NCBI GenBank assembly: GCA_028641055.1
Contig: CM054061.1
Location: forward strand, 34,529,877 to 34,593,876
Reading direction: 5' to 3'
DNA length: 64,000 nucleotides
DNA from: Alopecurus myosuroides
Taxonomy: Eukaryota; Streptophyta; Magnoliopsida; Poales; Poaceae
Part shown: piece after piece, positions 21,361 through 33,084 of the stretch
How the letters are laid out: the number at the start of each line of letters is the position of its first letter
Position numbering within the stretch: the stretch's first letter is position 1
Notes under the pieces: model-generated
Database searches by the model: none
What the model saw: the letters and a program-made list of their open reading frames with translations, nothing else
Told to the model about the DNA's origin: nothing
Position numbers and translations under genes: made by a program

Positions 21361-24300
21361 AATCCCACCTAAACCAATGTTTTGCCATGCCATGTGTGTT
21401 ATAGTGTCTCATGGGTCTTGGGTGCCAAAGATACCATCACTCTCTGTGTTGGGGCCTCACCGACGTCGGATTCTCTCTCGCGTGTTCCAGGACTGCTCAC
21501 ACCCCGAAACTCCCGAATCTGACGTAACGGGGGGAATCTTGCAAGGAGGTGGGCCCTACCATTGTAAAGGGTGTTCCTTGGGCCTAACATGGCACAACCA
21601 AGCAACTAGTTCCACTTTGCTACCCACTTCCGGCTCACGCAGAGGGGGCCGGACGCCGGTTCCGTCTTTTTCTACACCGGGGCTAGGGTATCTCCGGAGA
21701 TGGGCTCCGGAGCGTCGGAATCCCACCTAAACCAATGTTTTTCCAAGCCATGTGTGTTATAGTGTCTCATGGGTCTTGGGTGCCAAAGATACCATCACTC
21801 TCTGTGTTGGGGCCTCACCGACGTCGGATTCTCTCTCGCGGGTTCCAGGACTGCTCACACCCCGAAACTCCCGGATCTGACGTAACGGGGGGAACCTTGA
21901 AAGGAGGTGGGCCCTACCATTGTCAAGGGTGTTACTTGGGCCTAACATGACACAACCAAGCAACTAGTTCCACTTTTCTACCCACTTCCGGCTCACGCAG
22001 AGGGGGCTAGACGCCGGTTCCGTCTTTTTCTACACCGGGGCTAGGGTATCTCCGGAGAGGGGCTCCGGAGCGTCTGAATCCCACCTAAACAAATGTTTTG
22101 CCATGCCATGTGTGTTATAGTGTCTCATGGGTCTTGGGTGCCAAAGATACCATCACTCTCTGTGTTGGGGCCTCACCGACGTCGGATTCTCTCTCGCGGG
22201 TTCCAGGACTGCTCACACCCCGAAACTCCTGGATCTGACGTAACGGGGGGAATCTTGCAAGGAGGTGGGCCCTACCATTGTCATGGGTATTCCTTGGTCC
22301 TAACATGACACAACCAAGCATCGATTTCCACTTTGCTACCCACTTCCGGCTCACGCAGAGGGGGCTGGACGCCGGTTCCGTCTTTTTCTACACCGGGGCT
22401 AGGGTATCTCCGGAGAGGGGATTCGGAGCGTCGGGATCCCACCTAAACCAATGTTTTTCCATGCCATGTGTGTTATAGTGTCTCATGGGTCTTGGGTGCC
22501 AAAGATACCATCACTCTCTGTGTTGGGGCCTCACCGACGTCGGATTCTCTCTCGCGGGTTCCAGGACTGCTCACACCCCGAAACTCCCGGATCTGACGTA
22601 ACGGGGGGAATCTTGCAAGGAGGTGGGCCCTACCATTGTCAAGGGTGTTACTTGGGCCTAACATGACACAACCAAGCAACTAGTTCCACTTTGCTACCCA
22701 CTTCCGGCTCACGCAGAGGGGGCTAGACGCCGGTTCCGTCTTTTTCTACACCGGGGCTAGGGTATCTCCGGAGAGGGGCTCCGGAGCGTCTGAATCCCAC
22801 CTAAACCAATGTTTTGCCATGCCATGTGTGTTATAGTGTCTCATGGGTCTTGGGTGCCAAAGATACCATCACTCTCTGTGTTGGGGCCTCACTGACGTCG
22901 GATTCTCTCTCGCGGGTTCCAGGACTGCTCACACCCCGAAACTCTCGGATCTGACGTAATGGGGGGAATCTTGCAAGGAGGTGGGCCCTAACATTGTCAA
23001 GGGTGTTACTTGGGCCTAACATGACACAAACAAGCAACTAGTTCCACTTTGCTACCCACTTCCGGCTCACGCAGAGGGGGCTAGACGTCGGTTCCGTCTT
23101 TTTCTACACCGGGGCTAGGGTATCTCTGGAGAGGGGCTCCGGAGCGTCTGAATCCCACCTAAACCAATGGTTTGCCATGACATGTGTGTTATAGTGTCTC
23201 ATGGGTCTTGGGTGCCAAAGATACCATCACTCTCTTTGTTGGGGCCTCACCGACGTCGGATTCTCTCTCGCGGGTTCCAGGACTGCTCACACCCCGAAAC
23301 TCCCGGATCTGACGTAACGGGGGGAATCTTGCAAGGAGGTGGGCCCTACCATTGTCAAGGGTGTTACTTGGGCCTAAAATGACACAATTAAGCAACTAGT
23401 TCCACTTTGCTACCCACTTCCGGCTCACGCAGAGGGGGCTAGACGCCGGTTCCGTCTTTTTCTACACCGGGGCTAGGGTATCTCCGGAGAGGGGCTCCGG
23501 AGCGTCTTAATCCCACCTAAACCAATGTTTTGCCATGCCATGTGTGTTATAGTGTCTCATGGGTCTTGGGTGCCAAAGATACCATCACTCTCTGTGTTGG
23601 GGCCTCACCGACGTCGGATTCTCTCTCGCGGGTTCTAGGACTGCTCACACCCCGAAACTCCCGGATCTGACGTAACGGGGGGAATCTTGCAAGGAGGTGG
23701 GCCCTACCATTGTCAAGGGTGTTCCTTGGGCCTAACATGACACAACCAAGCAACTAGTTCAACTTTGCTACCCACTTCCGGCTCACGCAGAGGGGGCCGG
23801 ACGCCGGTTCCGTCTTTTTCTACACCGGGGCTAGGGTATCTCCGGAGATGGGCTCCGGAGCGTCGGAATCCCACCTAAACCAATGTTTTGCCATGCCATG
23901 TGTGTTATAGTGTCTCATGGGTCTTGGGTGCCAAAGATACCATCACTCTCTGTGTTGGGGCCTCACCGACGTCGGATTCTCTCTCGCGGGTTCCAGGACT
24001 GCTCACACCCCGAAACTCCCGGATCTGACGTAACGGGGGGAATCTTGCAAGGATGTGGGCCCTACCATTGTCAAGGGTGTTACTTGGGCCTAACATGACA
24101 CAACCAAGCAACTAGTTCCACTTTGCTACCCACTTCCGGCTCACGCAGAGGGGGCTAGACGCCGGTTCCGTCTTTTTCTACACCGGGGCTAGGGTATCTC
24201 CGGAGAGGGGCTCCGGAGCGTCTGAATCCCACCTAAACCAATGTTTTGCCATGCCATGTGTGTTATAGTGTCTCATGGGTCTTGGGTGCCAAAGATACCA

Positions 24301-24598
24301 TCACTCTCTGTGTTGGGGCCTCACCGACGTCGGATTCTCTCTCGCGGGTTCCAGGACTGCTTACACCCCGAAACTCCCGGATCTGACGTAACGGGGGGAA
24401 TCTTGCAAGGAGGTGGGCCATAAAATTGTCAAGGGTATTCCTTGGTCCTAACATGACACAACCAAGCATCTATTTCCACTTTGCTACCCACTTTCGGCTC
24501 ACGCAGAGGGGGCTGGACGCCGGTTCCGTCTTTTTCTACACCGGGGCTAGGGTATCTCCGGAGAGGGGATCCGGAGCGTCGGGATCCCACCTAAACCA

Positions 24599-26746
24599 AT
24601 GTTTTGCCATGCCATGTGTGTTATAGTGTCTCATGGGTCTTGGGTGCCAAAGATACCATCACTCTCTATGTTGGGGCCTCACCGACGGCGGATTCTCTCT
24701 CGCGGGTTCCAGGACTGCTCACAGCCCGAAACTCCCGGATCTGACGTAAAGGGGGGAATCTTGCAAGGAGGTGGGCCCTACCATTGTCAAGGGTATTCCT
24801 TGGGCCTAACATGACACAACCAAGCATCTAGTTCCACTTTGCTACCCACTTCCGGCTCACGCAGAGGGGGCTGGACGCCGGTTCCGTCTTTTTCTACACT
24901 GGAGCTAGGGTATCTCCGGAGATGGGCTCCGGAGCGTCGGAATCCCACCTAAACCAATGTTTTGTCATGCCATGTGTGTTATAGTGTCTCGTAGGTCTTG
25001 GGTTCCAAAGATACCATCACTCTCTGTGTTGGGGCCTCACCGACGTCGGATTCTCTCTCGCGGGTTCCAGGACTGCTCACACCCCGAAACTCCCGAATCT
25101 GACGTAACGGGGGGAATCTTGCAAGGAGGTGGTCCCTAACATTGTCAAGGGTGTTCCTTGGGCCTAACATGACACAACCAAGCAACTAGTTCCACTTTGC
25201 TACCCACTTCCGGCTCACGCAGAGGGGGCTAGACGCCGGTTCCGTCTTTTTCTACACCGGGGCTAGGGTATCTCCGGAGAGGGGCTCCGGAGCGTCTGAA
25301 TCCCACCTAAACCAATGGTTTGCCATGACATGTGTGTTATAGTGTCTCATGGGTGTTGGGTGCCAAAGATACAATCACTCTCTTTGTTGGGGCCTCACCG
25401 ACGTCGGATTCTCTCTCGCGGGTTCCAGGACTACTCACACCCCGAAACTCCCGGATCTGACGTAACGGGGGGAATCTTGCAAGGAGGTGGGCCCTACCAT
25501 TGTCAAGGGTGTTCCTTGGGCCTAACATGACAAAATTAAGCAACTAGTTCCACTTTGCTACCCACTTCCGGCTCACGCAGAGGGGGCTAGACGCCGGTTC
25601 CGTCTTTTCCTACACCGGGGCTAGGGTATCTCCGGAGAGGGGCTCCGGAGCGTCTGAATCCGACCTAAACCAATGTTTTGCCATGCCATGTGTGTTATAG
25701 TGTCTCATGGGTCTTGGGTGCTAAAGATACCATCACTCTCTGTGTTGGGGCCTCACCGACGTCGGATTCTCTCTCGCGGGTTCCAGGACTGCTCACACCC
25801 CGAAACTCCCGGATCTGACGTAAAGGGGGGAATCTTGCAAGGAGGTGGGCCCTACCATTGTCAAGGGTATTCCTTGGGCCTAACATGACACAACCAAGCA
25901 ACTAGTTCCACTTTGCTACCCACTTCCGGCTCACGCAGAGGGGGCTGGACACCGGTTCCGTCTTTTTCTACACCGGGGTTAGGGTATCTCCGGAGATGGG
26001 CTCCGGAGCGTCGGAATCCCACCTAAACCAATGTTTTGTCATGCCATGTGTGTTATAGTGTCTCGTGGGTCTTGGGTTCCAAATATACCATCACTCTCTG
26101 TGTTGGGGCCTCACCGATGTCGGATTCTCTCTCGCGGGTTCCAGGACTGCTCACACCCCGAAACTCCCGAATCTGACGTAACGGGGGGAATCTTGCAAGG
26201 AGGTGGTCCCTAACATTGTCAAGGGTGTTCCTTGGGCCTAACATGACACAACCAAGCAACTAGTTCCACTTTGCTACCCACTTCCGGCTCACGCAGAGGG
26301 GGCTAGACGCCGGTTCCGTCTTTTTCTACACCGGGGCTAGGGTATCTCCGGAGAGGGGCTCCGGAGCGTCTGAATCCCACCTAAACCAATGGTTTGCCAT
26401 GACATGTGTGTTACAGTGTCTCATGGGTATTGGGTGCCAAAGATACCATCACTCTCTTTGTTGGGGCCTCACCGACGTCGGATTCTCTCTCGCGGGTTCC
26501 AGGACTGCTCACACCCCGAAACTCCCGGATCTGACGTAACGGGGGGAATCTTGCAAGGAGGTGGGCCCTACCATTGTCAAGGGTGTTCCTTGGGCCTAAC
26601 ATGACACAATTAAGCAACTAGTTCCACTTTGCTACCCACTTCCGGCTCACGCAGAGGGGGCTAGACGTCGGTTCCGTCTTTTCCTACACCGGGGCTAGGG
26701 TATCTCCGGAGAGGGGCTCCGGAGCGTCTGAATCCCACCTAAACCA
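24599..26746 (+). repeat. Higher-order repeat: 3 monomers (1074 bp) x 2
   Basis: Variants at 24599, 24957 and 25315 recur at 25673, 26031 and 26389 (for example the GTCTCGTAGG/GTCTCGTGGG with TTGGGTTCCAAA type, and the GGTTTGCCATGACATG type). Longer-range matches at 2148 bp (6 monomers; 21735 to 23883, 22093 to 24241) show overlapping registers. Confidence 0.75.
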
Positions 26747-26814
26747 ATGTTTTGCCATGCCATGTGTGTTATAGTGTCTCATGGGTCTTGGGTGCTAAAG
26801 ATACCATCACTCTC

Positions 26815-27290
26815 TGATGGGGGGATGCTAACCCGGTATGTCAGGATCCGAGGAATAACCCGGCCCAGAGACAGTGAGCAGGATACGGCTAGGGATAAAG
26901 ATGTTTGTGAAGGCCCAAACTCGTGGGTCTGGTGACCCAGATTGTGGGTGTTGTAAAGGAAAGTTAGGGTTAGCACGTCGTGTCTGGGTAGGACCCGGGT
27001 GTGCCTTGTAAAGTAAGTTAGGGGGTACGGGAGCTATATAAACCGACCCCTGGGTATAGATTGAGACAGAGATTCGAGAACCTTAGCAATATCGAGTGGT
27101 ATCGAGTATCCAGTGTAAACCCTAATCGTGTTATTGTATCGAGAATAGAGATCCGGCGACTTCGATTGCCGGCTGTCATATCAAGTTGTATCATGTCTTC
27201 CTTTGAGCTAAACCTTCTCCCGAACGCCTGTGTCGACTTGCCCCAAGATCAGTTACCCCTGGTAACATCTGCCGTGATTATCCCACGACA
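26815..27290 (+). repeat. 5' LTR of the Tat element
   Basis: It begins TGATGGGGGGATGC and ends CCCACGACA. It differs from the 3' LTR at three sites: GACCCAG/GACCCGG, CACGTCG/CACGCCG and CGAACGCC/CGAATGCC. A TATATAAA box lies at 27035-27042. Confidence 0.95.
27035..27042 (+). promoter_or_regulatory. TATA box of the Tat 5' LTR
   Basis: TATATAAA, followed by GAGACAGAGATTCGAG-rich leader sequence. The U3/R border would lie about 30 bp downstream. The same box is at 52023-52030 in the 3' LTR. Confidence 0.75.
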
Positions 27291-27291
27291 G

Positions 27292-27309
27292 TTGGCGCCC
27301 ACCGTGGGG
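27292..27309 (+). other. Primer-binding site of the Tat element
   Basis: TTGGCGCCCACCGTGGGG follows the 5' LTR after one base, the usual place for a tRNA primer site. I have not assigned the tRNA. Confidence 0.75.
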
Positions 27310-27354
27310 CCTGCGTCCAAAGGTTTTTACATCACGGGAGAAGCTCGGAAGGGC

Positions 27355-30300
27355 ATGGAGGATCTTGTCATTGGCGAAATCTACATCGACCACGAAGAAG
27401 AAAAGTTGGTGGACGATCCCGGCTGGGGGCCAGGACCGGATCATCTCGAGTCCGGATTTATATTGACGGTCGGCCGGATCAATATCTTCGTCGACACGGT
27501 ACGAACGACTAACTTAAAAGGACAATATCATGTGCATACTACAGGAACTTCTAGCAGGAACAAAGAGACATCAAAGCAGGCGGCAAATTCGGTTTCATCG
27601 GCCGCGCCGGGATACCTTAGATGGGCAGAACAAGAGATAACGTGGAGTAGAAGAGATCATCCGGAAAAGGTGGAGCGTCCAGGAGTCTTGGCGTTGGTGG
27701 TCGCTCCACAGGTTAATGGTTACGAGCTGAAGAAGGTCCTGATGGACGGTGGAAGTAGCATCAACATCCTTTATTGGGAGACCTTCTTACGGATGAGTCT
27801 CAAAGAGTCCCAGCTGCAGAAAAGTTCAACAATCTTTCACGGGATCGTACCGGGTCACTCGGCGAGCCCCGAGGGAAGGATCACCTTGGAAGTTGCTTTT
27901 GGGGAATCGACGGATAATTATCGAGTGGAGTGGCTCACGTTCGAGGTGGTCAAGTTGCGCAGTCCTTACCACGCGCTGTTGGGGAGACCGGCTTACGCCC
28001 AATTCATGGCTAGGCCGTGCTACGTGTATTTGCAGCTGAAAATCCCGGGTCCTAAACGGACCATCACTATACATGGGAACCGGGATATAGCGGCCGAGTG
28101 CGACGAAGGAGATTCAGTTATGGCCGAGCAGGCATGCCGGAAGGAAGAACTCGAATATTACCGATCTCAAGTAAACCCGGACGATAGAACAGCCTTGAAA
28201 AAGCCGAATACTGAGGATGAGAGAGCAAAATTCAAGGCAGCGCAAGACACCAAGAAGATAGATTTTGTCGAAGGGGATTCTACTAAGCAGTTTACCATAG
28301 GGTCTAACCTGGGAAAAGAGCAGGAGGGAGCGCTCGTGGAGTTCATTCGCTCGAATGCAGATGTGTTTGCCTGGACACCCAGCGACATGCCGGGTATCCC
28401 TACGGAATTGGCTGAGCACAGTTTGCATGTGGATCCCAAGTCTAGGCCCGTGAAACAAGGTTTGAGGAAAATGAATGAGGAAAGAAGGAAAGCTATAGGC
28501 GAAGAAATCGCTCGGCTACTGGCAGCCGGCTTTATCATGGAAGTATTTCACCCGGATTGGTTGGCTAACCCGGTTCTGGTGATGAAAAAGACCAACGAGT
28601 GGAGGATGTGCATTGACTTCACTAGTCTTAACAAGCATTGCCCAAAGGATCCGTTCGCGCTCCCAAGGATAGATCAGATTATAGACGCAGTAGCGGGAAG
28701 CGATCTGTTATGCTTCCTGGATGCATATTCCGGGTATCATCAGATTAAGCTCAAAAGGGAGGATTGGGAGAAAACATCATTCATAACCCCGTTTGGGGCC
28801 TTTTGTTATAAAACTATGACATTTGGGTTGAAAAACGCTGGCGCAACTTACCAACGGTGTATTCAAAAGTGCTTTGAGGACCAAATCGGACGTAACGTCC
28901 ATGCTTACGTGGATGACGTGGTCATCAAGACCAGGAAGGCGGAGACATTTATCGATGATCTAAAGGAGACATTCAAAAACCTGAGGAGGTACCAGATGAA
29001 GCTTAATCCAACTAAGTGCGTGTTCGGAGTTCCGGCTGGGAAATTACTCGGCTTCATAGTTTCCGAGAGAGGAATTGAGGCAAATCCAGATAAAATCAAG
29101 GCAATCCAGAGTTTGAAAAAGCCGGAGAACTTGAAGCATGTTCAAAAGCTCACGGGCTGTGTAGCAGCCCTGAGCCGGTTCATATCTAGACTCGGAGAAA
29201 AAGCAATACCCTTGTATCGGCTCTTGCGAAAATCGGATAAATTCGTATGGGACGAAGAGGCAGATGAAGCGTTTGAAGCACTAAAGAAGCAATTATCTGA
29301 AGCACCAGTACTAGCGGCGCCGGGTCCTAAAGAGCCTATGTTGCTATACGTGGCAGCTGGCCCCCGAGCCGTTAGCGCAGTGGTTGTCGTGGAACGCAAA
29401 GAGGACGGGAAAGGTTACCCGGTTCAGAGGCCGGTTTATTACGTTAGTGAAGTATTATCAGAAGCAAAGCAGCGCTATCCGCATTGGCAAAAGTTGGTGT
29501 TCGGAGTCTTCATGGCCAGCAGGAAGTTGAAGCCGTATTTCCAAGAACATCCTATAACGGTGGTCAGCTCAATACCAATGTCGGATATTATCAGAAATTC
29601 GGACGCGACGGGAAGAATAGCCAAGTGGGCAATAGAGATGGGAGATTATCACATAAACTACGAACCCAGGTCAGCAATCAAGTCCCAAGCTTTAATTGAT
29701 TTTGTTAACGACTGGACACATACAGGTATGGCTACCACAGTTCCAAAATCCGAGTCATGGACCATGCACTTCGATGGGTCAAAGCAATATGAGGGATCAG
29801 GAGCTGGAGTAGTGCTGACATCGCCCAAGGGAGACAAATTGAGTTACGTACTGCAAATTCACTTTGATTGCTCAAACAACGTGGCCGAGTATGAGGCCCT
29901 GTTGCATGGTTTAAAGGTAGCCAAGGAAATGAACATTAAAAGAATACGATGCTTCGGAGATTCGGATCTTGTGGTACAACAGGTATCGGGAACTTGGGAT
30001 AGAAAGGATGCAACTATGGCAGCATACCGCAGGGAAGTCGACAGGGTTGCCGGGTGCTTTTCCGGGTATGAGGTGGAGCACGTAGACAGAAGAAAAAACG
30101 AGGCAGCAGACGCACTCGCCAGACTCGGCTCGCGTAGGGAGCCGGTTCCACCTAATGTGTTCCTGGACGAGTTGTGGCGACCATCAGTTAAAACCGAGTC
30201 TGAGGAAGAACTGGCAAATCGAGACCCGGATTTGGAGTACGTGGCCACAGTACACGCCATCCCCGAGTGGACAGAGCCATACCTGGCCTACCTATCGCGG

Positions 30301-31551
30301 GGCGAGTTACCAGAACAGGAGGTATTAGCAAGACAAATCCTGAGGCGAGCAAAGGGGTATTCTATCATCAACGGAGAATTATACAAGAGAAGCGCAACAG
30401 GAGTCTTCTTGCGCTGCGTAGCGCCAGAAGAAGGCCGACAGATTCTCAAGGAAATACACGAAGGCGACTGTGGGCATCATGCATCTACAAGGTCTCTGGT
30501 GGCTAAAGCTTATCGACACGGATTTTTCTGGCTTACGGCTCTATCGGATGCAGAACGTTTGGTAGCAAGATGTGACGGATGTCAAAGGTACGCTCGCCAA
30601 ACACACGTACCGGCTATGGAATTACGGACCATCCCATTAACTTGGCCGTTCGCCGTTTGGGGTATGGACATGGTTGGTCCCTTCCATATGTCACCATGCA
30701 AGAAGACGCATCTTTTGGTGGCCATTGACAAGTTTACCAAGTGGGTTGAGGTTATGCCAGTTACTAATTGCGAAGCGGCTACAGCAGTCAAGTTCCTGAA
30801 AAGGATTATCTACCGGTTTGGGTATCCCCACAGCATAATCACCGACAACGGAACTAACATGTCTCTTGGCGAGATGGAGAAATTCTGTGGCAACAATGGA
30901 ATCCGGCTTGATGTTGCATCAGTGGCTCATCCGCAGGCCAATGGACAAGTGGAGAGGGCAAACCAAGAATTGCTTCGCGGATTAAAACCACGATTGCGAG
31001 TCCCCTGTATCAGGGCAGCTGGTGCATGGGTCGAAGAACTTCCTTCTGTGGTTTGGGGTATCAACACTACACCTAACAGATCCACTCAGATGACACCCTT
31101 CTTCATGGTCTATGGTGCGGAAGCAGTGTTACCAAGTGATATTATTCACGATTCGCCCAGAGTATCAGCTTACGTCGAAGTGGAGAACGAAAAAACCCGG
31201 CAGGACGCCGTAGATATGTTAGAAGAACAAAGAGAACAAGCCCTGGAAAGATCAGCCATATATCAGCAAGATCTACGGAGGTATCATAGCCGGCGTGTGA
31301 AGACCCGGGTATTCCAGGAAGGAGACTTGGTTCTGCGTCTGGTACAGTCAAACGAAGGAAAACACAAATTATCACCACCATGGGAAGGACCATTTATCGT
31401 AAGCCGGAGCCTACATAACGGATCATATTATTTGATAGATGCAAGGGAAGAGTCGGCTACAGTCAATGACACCGCACACACCACTTCATCTATGCAAGAA
31501 AGAGATAGACCATGGAACGTGGCTGTAACATCCAAGTATGAAAACCCTTAG
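27355..31551 (+). CDS. Tat-type pol (protease, RT, RNase H, second RNase H, integrase); no gag
   Basis: Replication polyprotein of the Tat element. The frame is open through the LTR and primer site; the first ATG after the primer site is 27355, but the true start is unknown. Residues counted from there: aspartic protease near 131 (LMDGGSSINIL); reverse transcriptase with YVDD near 518-521; a first RNase H region that has lost its leading Asp (LLYVAAGPRAVSAV); a second, intact-looking RNase H from about 805 (MHFDGSKQYEGSGAG, EYEALLHGL, FGDSDLVV, NEAADALARLG); integrase with HH-CC (HHASTR to CDGCQ) and D1105, D1164, E1200. A degenerate first RNase H plus an added second one is a known Tat-lineage trait. 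No gag-like region or zinc knuckle lies between primer site and protease. The native end is interrupted at 31523 by the inner element, which supplies a different short tail and stop at 31551. Confidence 0.9.
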   Translation: MEDLVIGEIYIDHEEEKLVDDPGWGPGPDHLESGFILTVGRINIFVDTVRTTNLKGQYHVHTTGTSSRNKETSKQAANSVSSAAPGYLRWAEQEITWSRRDHPEKVERPGVLALVVAPQVNGYELKKVLMDGGSSINILYWETFLRMSLKESQLQKSSTIFHGIVPGHSASPEGRITLEVAFGESTDNYRVEWLTFEVVKLRSPYHALLGRPAYAQFMARPCYVYLQLKIPGPKRTITIHGNRDIAAECDEGDSVMAEQACRKEELEYYRSQVNPDDRTALKKPNTEDERAKFKAAQDTKKIDFVEGDSTKQFTIGSNLGKEQEGALVEFIRSNADVFAWTPSDMPGIPTELAEHSLHVDPKSRPVKQGLRKMNEERRKAIGEEIARLLAAGFIMEVFHPDWLANPVLVMKKTNEWRMCIDFTSLNKHCPKDPFALPRIDQIIDAVAGSDLLCFLDAYSGYHQIKLKREDWEKTSFITPFGAFCYKTMTFGLKNAGATYQRCIQKCFEDQIGRNVHAYVDDVVIKTRKAETFIDDLKETFKNLRRYQMKLNPTKCVFGVPAGKLLGFIVSERGIEANPDKIKAIQSLKKPENLKHVQKLTGCVAALSRFISRLGEKAIPLYRLLRKSDKFVWDEEADEAFEALKKQLSEAPVLAAPGPKEPMLLYVAAGPRAVSAVVVVERKEDGKGYPVQRPVYYVSEVLSEAKQRYPHWQKLVFGVFMASRKLKPYFQEHPITVVSSIPMSDIIRNSDATGRIAKWAIEMGDYHINYEPRSAIKSQALIDFVNDWTHTGMATTVPKSESWTMHFDGSKQYEGSGAGVVLTSPKGDKLSYVLQIHFDCSNNVAEYEALLHGLKVAKEMNIKRIRCFGDSDLVVQQVSGTWDRKDATMAAYRREVDRVAGCFSGYEVEHVDRRKNEAADALARLGSRREPVPPNVFLDELWRPSVKTESEEELANRDPDLEYVATVHAIPEWTEPYLAYLSRGELPEQEVLARQILRRAKGYSIINGELYKRSATGVFLRCVAPEEGRQILKEIHEGDCGHHASTRSLVAKAYRHGFFWLTALSDAERLVARCDGCQRYARQTHVPAMELRTIPLTWPFAVWGMDMVGPFHMSPCKKTHLLVAIDKFTKWVEVMPVTNCEAATAVKFLKRIIYRFGYPHSIITDNGTNMSLGEMEKFCGNNGIRLDVASVAHPQANGQVERANQELLRGLKPRLRVPCIRAAGAWVEELPSVVWGINTTPNRSTQMTPFFMVYGAEAVLPSDIIHDSPRVSAYVEVENEKTRQDAVDMLEEQREQALERSAIYQQDLRRYHSRRVKTRVFQEGDLVLRLVQSNEGKHKLSPPWEGPFIVSRSLHNGSYYLIDAREESATVNDTAHTTSSMQERDRPWNVAVTSKYENP

Positions 31552-32350
31552 TTGTTTTACTTATTTGTTTAATTTATGCAATGCATCATGGCATCATTCT
31601 CATTTTTATTTCTGTTTGCATTGTTTTCATAATAAAATTCAAACTTAATCAAACCTTGTTTTCACACTTGTCTGTTACAATCTCTCAAATAAAGATTTGC
31701 AATTTCAAAAACATCAATTGCTTCCAATTAGTTTCATTTGGATCAACTCTTAAATTGTTGCTTAATTTAATCAAACCATTTCAATCTTTATTTTCTAAGT
31801 CATTTCAAATTCAAACCAACCCTTAGAAATCAGCACCTTTTGAAACCATAAAAGTCACCACCCTTTTTCCCTCTTTAAACCCTTCCAAAACCCTAGGGGA
31901 AACCCTAGTGGGAATGGCATTATTTTCCAATATTAAGTATTATTGTAATTTCCAATTAAATTGGTTAATTTTAAAAACAACAAACAAACAATAAATTTTT
32001 GGAAAACCACAACTACCAAATGGTTTCTTTTCATCTAAGAAGCTTATACAAATTTTTCCAAAATTTTATCTAATCAAAAACCTATCTATTTTATCCAAAA
32101 GCTAGCTACAAAAAAAAACAGTACAAAAAAAATAAATAAAAGGAGAAACGAGCAGCCGCACCTAATCTACCGCTTGGCCCAAGCCCACCTAACAACTAAC
32201 AGCGCAGCAGCCCAGCGCAACTTACCGGTTCGTTGCGCTGAGATTCGTGCTCCCCTTCTAATCCACCTTCTCCCTCCTGTACGGCGCGCCATCGGAGGCC
32301 TCCACGGCGACCCCCGACGCGACCACGGCGGCCCCGCTGCGCCTCCACCC

Positions 32351-32356
32351 TATAAA
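32351..32356 (+). promoter_or_regulatory. TATA box of the chromovirus LTR
   Basis: CCCTATAAAGCATGCC in a GC-rich setting, with transcription expected to start about 30 bp on, near CCTAACCCTAACCC. This leaves some 3.6 kb of R-U5 leader. The same box is at 42644-42649 in the 3' LTR. Confidence 0.7.
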
Positions 32357-33084
32357 GCATGCCCTAGGGCCCCTGCTGCCCTAACCCTAACCCTAGGTGC
32401 TAGCTACGCCTCGCCGCCGCCTCCATCTGTTTCTTCCCCGACGCGTTTGTCCTCCTCTGAACCTCTCGCCGGCGAGAGCCTCTGAAGATCGTGATGGCGC
32501 CGCCACCTGGTGGTCCTATCTAGCCGTCTACCTGCGGGAACCGAAGCGCAGCACCGCCCTCTTCAACTTGGACACCGGAGACCCCCACGGTGAGCTGCCA
32601 ATCGACGACGCCGCGTTTCTCTCCTCTCTCCGGCCACCGTGCCATTCTTCTGAATTCGCACTTCTCGTCGCCGTTGCAGAGCTTGTCGCCCACGATCGCT
32701 CGCGGAAACCAGTAGCCCTCGCCGTCCTCGACACGTTGAGCATCTCCGGGAGCCCGTAGCGCCACTGCTTCCTCCCGTCGTCTTCGACACCTCCGCGGCC
32801 GCCGTCGTCACCCTCCGTCAGCACGCGTCGCCGTCGATCAATCCCAGTGAGCATCCGCCCTCGCTCCCTTCCTCCCTCTGCTTGCGCACGGCCCAGCGCA
32901 CGTACTGCACACGCACAAACAAACATTCGCTATCACCACCGCGCCAATCGCCGCCGGCGAGCAGTTCTGAACCTCTGTCTGTCGAGCAAGCATTAGCTCG
33001 TCAGTTAAAAGTTCAGAATTGTGCAAGCCGTAACCTTTTCCTCCCTGCGTGGTGCTTACTGACAACGAACGCGATTCACCGCAG

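Larger units (their letters stand above)
11658..26814 (+). repeat. 358-bp satellite array, left block (~42 monomers)
   Basis: A unit of about 358 bp repeats head to tail without interruption. A fixed landmark (CATGTGTGTTATAGTGTCTC) recurs at 358-bp steps, with occasional 357 or 359. Each monomer contains TTGGGGCCTCACCGACGTCG, CCGGATCTGACGTAACGGGG, CACTTCCGGCTCACGCAGAG and a double CTCCGGAG palindrome around AGGGG. The first monomer lacks 18 bp (ACACCGGGGCTAGGGTAT), deleted between two TCT repeats. Monomers differ by point changes, mostly a few per cent. The last monomer is cut by the Tat retrotransposon at 26814. The family is not one I recognise by name. A centromeric, knob or subtelomeric location cannot be told from sequence. 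Confidence 0.95.

Noticed and set aside
11713..26604. 71-aa ORF repeated in most satellite monomers (CHAMCVIVSHGSW type), and 63-68-aa ORFs on the other strand
   Set aside because: They follow from a 358-bp unit that happens to lack stops. Reading frames are broken in several monomers, with no start context, domain or sign of coding constraint.
27061..27354. Pol reading frame starting within the 5' LTR
   Set aside because: This part is LTR, primer site and leader; the frame is open by chance and has no ATG in good position before 27355.
32379..32395. Telomere-like CCCTAACCCTAACCCTA in the LTR
   Set aside because: Only about two and a half units at the expected transcription start; too short to mark a telomere.
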